Shown in pieces: positions 1 to 5,572 of a stretch of 7,699 nt of DNA (its first letter is position 1; each line of letters starts with the position of its first letter). The notes beneath the pieces are model-generated. The model was given only the letters and a program-made list of their open reading frames with translations, did not search any database and was not told where the DNA came from. The stretch is from Acidobacteriota bacterium (lineage in GTDB: Bacteria; Acidobacteriota; Terriglobia; Terriglobales; Acidobacteriaceae), in assembly GCA_021778815.1 (NCBI GenBank), contig JAJYBW010000163.1, positions 1 to 7,699 on the forward strand, given 5' to 3'. Both the position numbers and the translations under genes were made by a program.

Positions 1-2
1 AA

Positions 3-365
3 ATTGCCGGAGGAGTTTCCGATCCCGGAAAGTTTTCCGAGGATGTTCGCCGGCTCCTGGGCAAGGAAAAATTGCCCATTTCTCTGTGGAATGCGTCCAC
101 GATTCTCGCGATTCCTTACAAGCTTCTCAGAGCTTCCACCGCAACCGTGGAACTGGTGAATTATTCAGCGGATCCTATGCCGGTACAGGTCCGCATCCAC
201 GGCATCTACTCGGAGGTTCGATACGAAACTCCGGAGCACGGCTGCTGCGATGTCCTCACGCCAACCCATCAAAACGGATTCACACAATTTGATGTGCCCT
301 GGCTGAGGATCGGAGGACGCGTACACCTTGGCGCCAGGGCCGACCTTCAAAAAAGGAGGTCGTAA
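3..365 (+). CDS. C-terminal part of an unrecognised protein (5' end outside window)
   Basis: The reading frame is open from base 3 to the TAA at 363-365, giving 120 residues with the start lying upstream of the window. A TTG at 72 could be read as a start, but coding character continues in front of it, so this is a gene tail. The first third looks helical (FSEDVRRLLGKEK). The rest alternates short hydrophobic strands, for example STATVELVNYS, MPVQVRIHGIYSEVRY and FDVPWLRIGGRVHLGA, which suggests a C-terminal beta-sandwich like the accessory domains of bacterial glycoside-hydrolase-like or cell-surface proteins. That comparison is by texture only; I do not recognise the family. The gene converges on the minus-strand operon ending at 509. 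Its 3' end is odd: a run of six A's (349-354) is followed by a perfect Shine-Dalgarno-like AAGGAGGT, and the -1 frame stays open to 499. Confidence 0.7.
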   Translation: MAGGVSDPGKFSEDVRRLLGKEKLPISLWNASTILAIPYKLLRASTATVELVNYSADPMPVQVRIHGIYSEVRYETPEHGCCDVLTPTHQNGFTQFDVPWLRIGGRVHLGARADLQKRRS

Positions 366-508
366 TCTCTGACGACGAAGCTCGTACAGTTCACCAGATT
401 GTTCGCTTGGTCAAAGACGACTTCCCGACCGCAGGAATATGGGCTTCGCGCCCAATCCATTCCGAGCTTTCACCGATGAAATGCTGCGAGGGGCAGTGAT
501 GCCGCTTC
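366..508. other. Convergent gap with an unexplained open frame and strong SD
   Basis: This 143-base gap separates two convergent gene ends. The SD-like AAGGAGGT at 353-360 sits at normal distance from an ATC at 365-367, but there is no ATG, GTG or TTG at that spacing. From 365 the frame runs 44 codons to TGA at 497-499, and its first half reads like real protein (SDDEARTVHQIVRLVKDDFP). It could be a gene that lost its start codon and tail, a slippage extension of the upstream gene through the six A's, or chance. A short stem (440-444 with 450-454, TGGGC/GCCCA) lies in the gap but lacks a T-run, so I do not call a terminator. Confidence 0.35.
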
Positions 509-1963
509 TCAGGTGCGAGCATATTGCGATTCGGCGGGCGATTGATACCGTACCGCCAACTGCGGCGTCTCCAACCTTTGGTTCAAGCGATGTCTTGATC
601 TCAGGCAGGCTTCCAGCAGGCCGGTGGTCAGCAAGGTGCGCTCTACCGGATAGGGCGCGTTCCGGGTCTGAACCATGTGTTCGATCTTCGCTGCCAGGCA
701 AGCAGAATAGGTCTGGTTCGGGGCCGGCGGCATAAAGAACTGAGTTGAAACCAGGCCGTGGCCCGCGACCCGCGCTGAGATGTTGAAATCTCTTATGGCG
801 CCGTTGAGCATGAGGAGTGTGGCGCGCGTCCCATCGTTGTATTCGATGCAATACGCAGCCGGATCTTTTACCAGTTGCTCCAAGACGCCGGGAGCGGCCA
901 GGTCCTGGGTGCGGCCGTCCAGCACGGTCAGGCCTAACGGTGTGTCGCTGCGGGACAGGGCAGAACTCATCAAGTCTTCCGACCAGCGCCCTGCTTTTCT
1001 GGCTGCCCAGACATCGTCGCCCTCAAGCAACTGCACCGCCTTTACGCCCGTTTCTCCGCCCTTGCGTCGCTCCAGCATGGACTGCATGGCGTCGAGCGCG
1101 TCGAAATCCATGCCGTCGAACCTGCCCAGACCTACCATTACCGCCTCTTCCACCGGCGCGCCCAGCGGTATGTCCACATCCGGCAAGCGCCAGGTAATGG
1201 GCATCGAGGAGCCGGCCAACAGCGGGAATTTCATTTGCTCTGCGGTTTGCACCATGTTCTGCGCTTCCGGAAAGCTGAAGGAGAGCCGTTTGTGATTGAA
1301 GTAAGGGACAACGTGGTTCTCCTCTTCGAAAACGTGGACGCACTGCTCGAACCAATCGTAGGTTGGCAGAAGAATTTGGCCCATGTCATTGCTGGAGTAT
1401 GGAGTATCACCGCCTTGTTCGGCGATGGCGAGCACGGCGTCAACGGCGATCCGGCTGCCACCACAGCGCAGCGCTTCTGGAATATTGCGGCACAGTCGAA
1501 AGCCAAATTCCTGGGAGCGTTGTTCGCTCAAATCGCTCAGTGGACCCGGCTCTTCCAGACCTTCCGGTGACTGCCGCTGCTGGGATTGTTGCGCGGTTTG
1601 CGCAATCGGCGGCCGCTCCGCGGCGTGTTGTCTCTGGCCTATTCTTTGAGTGCCGCTCATCGCGCGCGCAAATTCCGTAGGCCTGGCGTTGGACCTCCGC
1701 ACTCGCTGATCTACGTACACAGAAACCACCTGCACATTTGGCAGGTGCCAGTCACCCTGATCCGGATAGCCAACCAGAAAGCGGTCTCCAATGGTCTGAA
1801 GATTCGACCCGAGATGATAGACACTGCCGAGGATGGCCAGGCGCAGCGGACGCTGGGCTGTCCCGGCTTGTGTTTGGCCGAAGCCGGAACGCAGCCATGA
1901 GGGAAACGCCAACACAGCGGACGACAGCGCGGAATAGCCTACAAAACGGCGGCGGGTCAGCAT
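509..1963 (-). CDS. Tat-exported member of an uncharacterised conserved family (paralog of the upstream gene)
   Basis: This 484-residue protein begins with a Tat leader (TRRRFVGY at residues 3-10, hydrophobic stretch to about 30), so a folded periplasmic protein is expected. It is a clear paralog of the gene directly upstream. Shared blocks include VPYFN.K (219-225), AGSS..TWR.PDV..PLG (250-268), ERRKGGETGV (298-307), LSRSDTP (336-342), DPAAY..EY.DG.R (367-380), LNG..RDF (386-393), YPVERTLLTTGLL (438-450) and ETP.LA..YQ (465-474). I know this block pattern from hypothetical proteins of Acidobacteria and Planctomycetes. The fold may be distantly Gfo/Idh/MocA-like, but no function is established to my knowledge. 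The ATG overlaps the upstream stop as TAATG and has an excellent SD (GGAGGAGC, 1966-1973), so translation is probably coupled. Residues 88-140 are a Q/R/A/E-rich insertion absent from the paralog. Family membership is confident; the function is unknown. Confidence 0.85.
   Translation of the reverse strand: MLTRRRFVGYSALSSAVLAFPSWLRSGFGQTQAGTAQRPLRLAILGSVYHLGSNLQTIGDRFLVGYPDQGDWHLPNVQVVSVYVDQRVRRSNARPTEFARAMSGTQRIGQRQHAAERPPIAQTAQQSQQRQSPEGLEEPGPLSDLSEQRSQEFGFRLCRNIPEALRCGGSRIAVDAVLAIAEQGGDTPYSSNDMGQILLPTYDWFEQCVHVFEEENHVVPYFNHKRLSFSFPEAQNMVQTAEQMKFPLLAGSSMPITWRLPDVDIPLGAPVEEAVMVGLGRFDGMDFDALDAMQSMLERRKGGETGVKAVQLLEGDDVWAARKAGRWSEDLMSSALSRSDTPLGLTVLDGRTQDLAAPGVLEQLVKDPAAYCIEYNDGTRATLLMLNGAIRDFNISARVAGHGLVSTQFFMPPAPNQTYSACLAAKIEHMVQTRNAPYPVERTLLTTGLLEACLRSRHRLNQRLETPQLAVRYQSPAESQYART
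1544..1702 (-). other. 53-residue low-complexity insertion within the 484-aa protein
   Basis: Codons 88-140 encode a segment rich in Gln, Arg, Ala, Ser and Glu (for example IAQTAQQSQQRQSPEG). Aligned by eye, the shorter paralog passes directly from VALYVDQ to GESDVFEDR, whereas this protein has SVYVDQ, then the insert, then GPLSDLSEQR. Reading frame and homology resume cleanly afterwards (EFGFRLCRNIPEALR, then RIAVDAVL), so this is an in-frame expansion rather than a frameshift. It is probably a disordered surface loop next to a predicted strand end. Confidence 0.6.
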
Positions 1964-3177
1964 TAGCTCCTCCAGAAGGTGGACTCGGGATTGGGTTGGT
2001 AGTGTACGGCTGCCAGATTCGGGGTCTCTATGCGTTGCAGCCCCTTGTTATAGCTCTCGACGCTGGCGATCAGCAGGCCACTGGTCAGCAGTGTCCGTTC
2101 GATCGGATACTGCGCCTTGCCAGTCAGGAACATTAGCTCCGCGTTGTACACCAGCGGGCTGAAGAAACTCGCCAGCGTGGTGCGTCCGTCGGGCATGGGC
2201 AGATACATTTGAGTAGAAAATGGCTTCGGCTGCCCCTCAATCGCTGCAGCGAAGGTGAAATCACGCACCAGCCCGTTCAGCAGCAGCATCGTGCAGCGCA
2301 ACCCGTCGCGATACTGATAGTGATAGGCAACCGGATCGGGAACCATTGCCTGCATCTGTTCCACCGATGGAAACACGTCGGTAAAAGTAGAATTCCCTGG
2401 CCTCAAGGTATCGCTTCGGCTCAACGCCGATTTGAACAAAGCCTGCGACCACAACCCCTCCCGATGCGCTTTCCAGAAGCTATCACCACGATAGGTTTGC
2501 AGCCACTCGACCCCGGTTTCCCCGCCCTTGCGCCGCTCCACCATGCACTGGATCGTTTCCAGTGCGTGGAAATCATAGCTGGCGATGCCACCATAACCAA
2601 TCGAGATGGCCTCGCGGATGGATGTGCCCAGCGGCATCTCCACCGACGGAACTCGCCAGGTGACTGCAAGGCTCGACCCTCCCTGAAGCGGAAAGCCCAA
2701 TCCATGCGAGGTGTCGACCATCTGTTTACACCAATCCCACTTCCACGAAAGCTCTTTATCGTTGAAGTAAGGGACCGATCGGCCGGTGTCGCGGAACACT
2801 TTGGTGATCTGCTCGAAGAATTCAAAATGTGGATGCATTTCGATCCCCGTCGGGCTGAGCGGATAACTGCCGTGCTCGCCGACAACGACCACTCCATCCA
2901 CTGCCAGCTTGCTGGTGCCGCGGGTGACCGCCTCTGCGATGGTGGGGTAGAGCTTCATCGAGGGATGTCGATCTAACCGATCCTCAAATACATCGCTCTC
3001 GCCCCGCTGATCGACGTACAGCGCGACCACATCCATCTCGGGATGGTGATACGTTCCACCCCATCCGTAACCATCCAGAAACCGATCCACGACATGTTGT
3101 GGATGCAAATACTTTCTATATGCAGTCACTACGGCAGCGAGCTGCGGACGCTTGGCAGATGTCAGATTTTGAGCCAT
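1963..3177 (-). CDS. Uncharacterised conserved family protein, no own signal peptide
   Basis: I place the start at the ATG at 3177, giving 404 residues, because AGAGG lies about 7 bases upstream. The in-frame TTG at 3183 would put the SD too close. The N terminus (MAQNLTSAKRPQLAAVVTAY) carries no export signal, so the protein looks cytoplasmic, unlike its downstream paralog. Conserved blocks in order are VVALYVDQ (50-57), KLAVDGVVVVGEHGSYP (90-106), VPYFNDKELSW (135-145), GGSSLAVTWRVPSVEMPLG (166-184), ERRKGGETGV (214-223), ALSRSDT (251-257), DPVAYHYQYRDGLR (281-294), LNGLVRDF (300-307) and YPIERTLLTSGLL (357-369). The early VDGVVVVGEHG segment recalls the nucleotide-fold half of Gfo/Idh/MocA oxidoreductases, but no glycine-rich GxGxxG is visible, so I do not assign that activity. 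It is the second cistron of the operon. A Tat leader ORF in the same frame lies just upstream, separated by one TAG. Confidence 0.87.
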   Translation of the reverse strand: MAQNLTSAKRPQLAAVVTAYRKYLHPQHVVDRFLDGYGWGGTYHHPEMDVVALYVDQRGESDVFEDRLDRHPSMKLYPTIAEAVTRGTSKLAVDGVVVVGEHGSYPLSPTGIEMHPHFEFFEQITKVFRDTGRSVPYFNDKELSWKWDWCKQMVDTSHGLGFPLQGGSSLAVTWRVPSVEMPLGTSIREAISIGYGGIASYDFHALETIQCMVERRKGGETGVEWLQTYRGDSFWKAHREGLWSQALFKSALSRSDTLRPGNSTFTDVFPSVEQMQAMVPDPVAYHYQYRDGLRCTMLLLNGLVRDFTFAAAIEGQPKPFSTQMYLPMPDGRTTLASFFSPLVYNAELMFLTGKAQYPIERTLLTSGLLIASVESYNKGLQRIETPNLAAVHYQPNPESTFWRS

Positions 3178-3186
3178 ATCCAACCT

Positions 3187-3315
3187 CTAGATGTAGGCGA
3201 TGCAGTCAATTTCAAACAGCGGAATCTGCCCTTCAGAGATCATCACCGCGCTGGTGGCAACCACCGCAGCTTTTGCCGCGTTTTTGAGGAAACCTCTCCT
3301 CGATTGCTTTTCCAT
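3187..3315 (-). CDS. 42-residue mini-ORF: Tat leader joined to a RidA-like C-terminal tail
   Basis: An ATG at 3315 with a good SD (GGAAGGAA, about 8 bases upstream) opens 42 codons ending at TAG 3187-3189. Residues 4-25 form a classic Tat leader: QSRRGFLKNAAKAAVVATSA. The remaining residues end in IPLFEIDCIAYI, which resembles the last beta-strand of RidA-family proteins; the intact RidA in this window ends KIEIAAVAVKQ. A plausible reading is a Tat-exported RidA gene that lost its middle by an in-frame deletion. It lies about 62 bases after the predicted start of transcription and 9 bases before the 404-residue gene, in the same frame, so it could also serve as a leader ORF for that gene. It is the promoter-proximal cistron. 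That it is translated is fairly likely; the origin is inference. Confidence 0.55.
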   Translation of the reverse strand: MEKQSRRGFLKNAAKAAVVATSAVMISEGQIPLFEIDCIAYI

Positions 3316-3339
3316 ATCCGCTGTTCCTTCCGTCGGTTG

Positions 3340-3498
3340 GCATTCCGCGAGCCGGTGTAGCACAGAGATCTGGTGAATGCTCCTATATACTGCCCGCAGA
3401 TGCCTTCTGTCAAAAGAGAGAAAAGGACGCCATCGATGAAGCGACCCTTGCTCACGATTGGCATTCTGATTGCAGGAATCGATTCCCTTTCCGAATGC
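3340..3498. promoter_or_regulatory. Cluster of four GAATGC/GCATTC sites in the divergent control region
   Basis: GCATTC occurs at 3340-3345 and 3461-3466, and its complement GAATGC at 3375-3380 and 3493-3498. The last two flank a perfect 12-base palindrome, GGAATCGATTCC (3475-3486). With one more base the outer arms are GGCATTC (3460-3466) and GAATGCC (3493-3499), a nested dyad. One copy lies just downstream of the -10 box and one in the early transcribed leader of the minus operon. The sites could bind a regulator of both divergent units, but no regulator gene is present in the window. Confidence 0.35.
3384..3413 (-). promoter_or_regulatory. Sigma-70-type promoter for the minus-strand operon
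   Basis: On the minus strand a perfect -35 TTGACA (3413-3408) is followed after 18 bases by TATATA (3389-3384) as the -10 box. Transcription would start near 3377, leaving about 60 bases of leader before the mini-ORF at 3315. This is the best promoter match seen in the window, and it fits the operon order. Confidence 0.65.
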
Positions 3499-3579
3499 CG
3501 ACTGCTCATACCGGAGCCGCAGCGGGCCATAAAATCTCGACCTGATACCAGATCAACCTTTAGGAGGAGCGGATGCTGA
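3436..3579 (+). CDS. Possible 47-residue leader ORF overlapping the dipeptidase start
   Basis: An ATG at 3436 follows AAAAGGA at workable spacing and opens 47 codons. The stop TGA (3577-3579) overlaps the dipeptidase start as ATGCTGA, an arrangement typical of translational coupling. The N terminus, MKRPLLTIGILIAGIDSL, looks like a short signal or membrane segment; the remainder is polar and not family-like. Third-position base use is less GC-biased than in the neighbouring genes, and the frame contains the GAATGC dyad, so it may be chance. I list it because of the exact overlap. Confidence 0.25.
   Translation: MKRPLLTIGILIAGIDSLSECRLLIPEPQRAIKSRPDTRSTFRRSGC
3563..3570 (+). promoter_or_regulatory. 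Ribosome binding site of the dipeptidase gene
   Basis: GGAGGAGC lies two bases before the ATG at 3573. Together with the start it reads GGAGGAGC, two variable bases, ATGCTGAC. The 484-aa gene on the other strand (1973-1956) has the same arrangement, so this is either a shared ancestral 5' end or convergence on a strong initiation signal. Confidence 0.75.
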
Positions 3580-4829
3580 CTCGCCGACGATTCCTGGGCT
3601 ATTCCGCGCTGGCGACCGCTGCGCTGCACCCCACTCTTCGGGCCGAATCTTTTTTGCAGGACTCCGGCTCCGATCAGCCAGCTCCTCATATCTCCGCGCG
3701 TGCTTGGGAAGTCCACAGACGCACATATGTATTCGACGGCCATGTGCATGCGCTGGACCGCGAGTTCTACCATGGCGGCAACATGGGCACTCGCACCACC
3801 GAGGGCCAGTGGGACCTGCCACGGGCGAAGGACGGCGGAGTCGGCGCCTTCTTCCTGTCGGTATTCGTTCCCGAGGAATATTATCCCAGCCGATTTGAAA
3901 CCAAGCAGGCATTTCGCCGCATCGATCACGCGCTGCAACAGCTGGAGATGAACCGCGATCAGGTTGAACTCGCGCGAAATGCCGACGACATTCGGCGCAT
4001 CCGTGCACAAGGCAAGGTGGCTGCAGTGCTGGACATTGAGGGCAGCTACGATCTGGATGGGGATCTTGGGATTCTGCGCGATCTCCATCGGCTGGGGCTG
4101 CGCTCCGCGCAGCTGTCGGCGCACAACTGGGACCAGAATTACGCGGATGCCTGTTGCTCGCCACCCAAATGGGGGGGGCTTACCGCTCATGGTCGCGATG
4201 TCATCCGCGAAATGAATCGACTGGGCATGGTGATCAACGTGTCTCATTCCTCCGATGAAACAACTTCCCAGGCAATCGACGTCAGCGATGGACCCATCAT
4301 CGCCACGCACCACGGCCTGCGCAGCGTCAACGATATCCCCAGAAACATGCCGGATTGGCTGTTGAAAAAGATGGCGGCGAAAGGCGGCATCATCGGTTTT
4401 CAGATTGGCAGCGAATTCAACTACCCGAAAGAGTACGCCTGGGTCACCGCGCACAAACATGAGACCTTCTGGAACACGGACAACATTCCGGAAGAGGTCA
4501 AGGGCAAGACGATTTATGAGATCGACAAACTGGAGGCGCCAAAGTTCCCGATGCTGGGCGCAAAGGTGCCGGACTCTGTCATGATGTCAGTTGACGATTG
4601 GGTGGCGGTGGTCGACAGAGCCGTTCAGATGGTAGGTGAAGACCATGTGGCCTTCGGGTCAGACTTCGATGGCGGACCAACCCTGGCACGCGGCATGCGC
4701 GACGTGCGCGATCTCCCCATGATCACCGATGCCATGTTGCGCCGCGGCTACTCAGAAGAGCGCATCGACAAGTTCTGGAATGGCAACCTGCTGCGCTTCT
4801 TCGGCCAGGTTACGCAGAAGCAGACTTGA
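3573..4829 (+). CDS. Tat-exported membrane dipeptidase (peptidase family M19)
   Basis: This 418-residue zinc peptidase of the M19 (renal dipeptidase) amidohydrolase family should cleave dipeptides, a family known to accept D-residues at the C-terminal position. Residues 1-28 form a Tat leader (TRRRFLGYSALATAAL), so the mature enzyme is periplasmic or anchored. Likely metal and active-site residues are H57 and H59 in FDGHVHALD, the bridging E156 in LDIEGSYDL, H225 in INVSHSSDE, H246 or H247 in ATHHGLRSVNDIPRNMPD, and D364/D366 in FGSDFDGG. The first motif is HxH where most M19 enzymes have HxD; as I recall, this is usual in an acidobacterial subfamily. LSAHNW (181-186) matches the family's conserved core. 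Length is normal and the gene appears intact. It is transcribed divergently from the unknown paralog operon; its own promoter is weak (a TAAAAT near 3531 without a good -35). The family call is confident, the substrate is not. Confidence 0.93.
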   Translation: MLTRRRFLGYSALATAALHPTLRAESFLQDSGSDQPAPHISARAWEVHRRTYVFDGHVHALDREFYHGGNMGTRTTEGQWDLPRAKDGGVGAFFLSVFVPEEYYPSRFETKQAFRRIDHALQQLEMNRDQVELARNADDIRRIRAQGKVAAVLDIEGSYDLDGDLGILRDLHRLGLRSAQLSAHNWDQNYADACCSPPKWGGLTAHGRDVIREMNRLGMVINVSHSSDETTSQAIDVSDGPIIATHHGLRSVNDIPRNMPDWLLKKMAAKGGIIGFQIGSEFNYPKEYAWVTAHKHETFWNTDNIPEEVKGKTIYEIDKLEAPKFPMLGAKVPDSVMMSVDDWVAVVDRAVQMVGEDHVAFGSDFDGGPTLARGMRDVRDLPMITDAMLRRGYSEERIDKFWNGNLLRFFGQVTQKQT

Positions 4830-4863
4830 GCGATGAAACTCGGTGCATGATAGGAAAGCGATC

Positions 4864-4893
4864 CACGCGGCATCGCCGAAACGGTGCCGCGTG
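4864..4893. terminator. Candidate bidirectional hairpin between convergent genes
   Basis: CACGCGGCA (4864-4872) pairs perfectly with TGCCGCGTG (4885-4893); a 3-bp inner stem CCG-AAA-CGG (4876-4884) lies within the loop. It sits between the convergent stops at 4829 and 4950, where a shared terminator would be expected. There is no real U-run on either side; the minus strand has only CTTTCCT shortly after. It may act as a 3'-end stabilising structure or a weak terminator. Confidence 0.4.
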
Positions 4894-4949
4894 CCTGCAT
4901 GCCGCGATTGTGCCTCATCCCTATCGCTTACACATGCGAAGTGTGGACG

Positions 4950-5402
4950 TTACTGCTTCACTGCAACAGCCGCAATCTCTATCTTTGCGCCGCCAATCAA
5001 GCCGGCAACCTGCACCGTAGCGCGCGCGGGTTTCGGATCGGGCATCAGCTTCTTGTAGACTTCATTCATCTTCGGTACATCGTTCAGGTCAGCGACGTAG
5101 ACGGTTACAGAAACAAGATCCGTCATTTTGAAGCCGGCCTCTTCCACTACCTTTTGTACCGCCGCAATCGCATTGGTGGTTTGCGCCGTGATGTCGGTAC
5201 TGGTCACGTTGCCATGTGAATCCGGACCTTGCTGTCCTGCAACATACAGGGTGTTCCCGGCCACAAAGCCATCACTAAATGGCATGCCCTTGGTAAACCC
5301 TATGGCCTTATTTTGTGCAGAAGCACTGCCCAGTGTCATGAGAGCCATAACTGCGGTGGCCAATAAGCACCGCCGTACTGTTTCCAATCGTCTCTTGTTC
5401 AT
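4950..5402 (-). CDS. Exported RidA/YjgF/UK114-family protein
   Basis: This 150-residue protein has a Sec-type signal peptide (basic MNKRRLETVRR, hydrophobic CLLATAVMALMTLG, probable cleavage after ASA at 27-29) followed by one full RidA domain. RidA proteins hydrolyse reactive enamine/imine intermediates released by PLP enzymes, normally in the cytoplasm. Matching features are YVAGQQGPD (53-61), TTNAIAAVQKVVEEAG (75-90) and VYVADLNDVPKMNEVY (101-116). The active-site arginine is conserved as R127 (PARATVQVAGL) and the conserved glutamate as E142 (KIEIAAVAV), so an active deaminase is plausible, but in the periplasm. The start has a good SD (AGGAGAG). The gene converges on the dipeptidase and has its own promoter, so it is not in that operon. 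The periplasmic substrate is unknown. The family call is very secure. Confidence 0.93.
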   Translation of the reverse strand: MNKRRLETVRRCLLATAVMALMTLGSASAQNKAIGFTKGMPFSDGFVAGNTLYVAGQQGPDSHGNVTSTDITAQTTNAIAAVQKVVEEAGFKMTDLVSVTVYVADLNDVPKMNEVYKKLMPDPKPARATVQVAGLIGGAKIEIAAVAVKQ

Positions 5403-5432
5403 CGTCTCTCCTGTAAAAATGATGATCTTCCG

Positions 5433-5460
5433 ATTGTAAGTGTCGTCGATGCTCTGAAGA
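5433..5460 (-). promoter_or_regulatory. Possible promoter of the exported RidA gene
   Basis: A near-consensus -10 TACAAT (5438-5433, minus strand) lies about 30 bases before the start codon. A weak -35 candidate, TCTTCA (5460-5455), sits 16 bases further upstream. A perfect palindrome CTCCGCGGAG (5476-5485) lies just upstream of the -35 and could be an operator. Only the -10 box is convincing. Confidence 0.4.
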
Positions 5461-5572
5461 CGTATGTTTCTGAACCTCCGCGGAGCGTCTCAGATCGATC
5501 GGAACTTGTAACGAAGACGAACTACGCCGTCTCTTAGATCAAGTTTTCAGTCGATCGGGATATCCAAGGCGC

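Noticed and set aside
440..454. TGGGC-TTCGC-GCCCA hairpin as a terminator
   Set aside because: The stem is only five pairs and neither strand has an adjacent U-run, so it is weak evidence for termination.
411..851. A 146-codon minus-strand frame overlapping the end of the 484-aa gene
   Set aside because: The 484-aa frame aligns with its paralog to the very last residues (ETPQLAVRYQ), so the overlapping frame is a shadow.
2209..2976. A 255-codon open frame on the plus strand
   Set aside because: It is antisense to the well-conserved 404-aa protein, has no good RBS, and its product (Arg-, His- and Pro-rich) resembles no family.
3243..4460. A 405-codon open frame on the minus strand opposite the dipeptidase
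   Set aside because: It lies almost wholly antisense to a clearly recognised M19 gene, shows no family-like blocks, and is rich in Arg, Gly and His as expected for the complement of a GC-biased gene. Only the separate mini-ORF at 3315-3187, in another frame, looks real.
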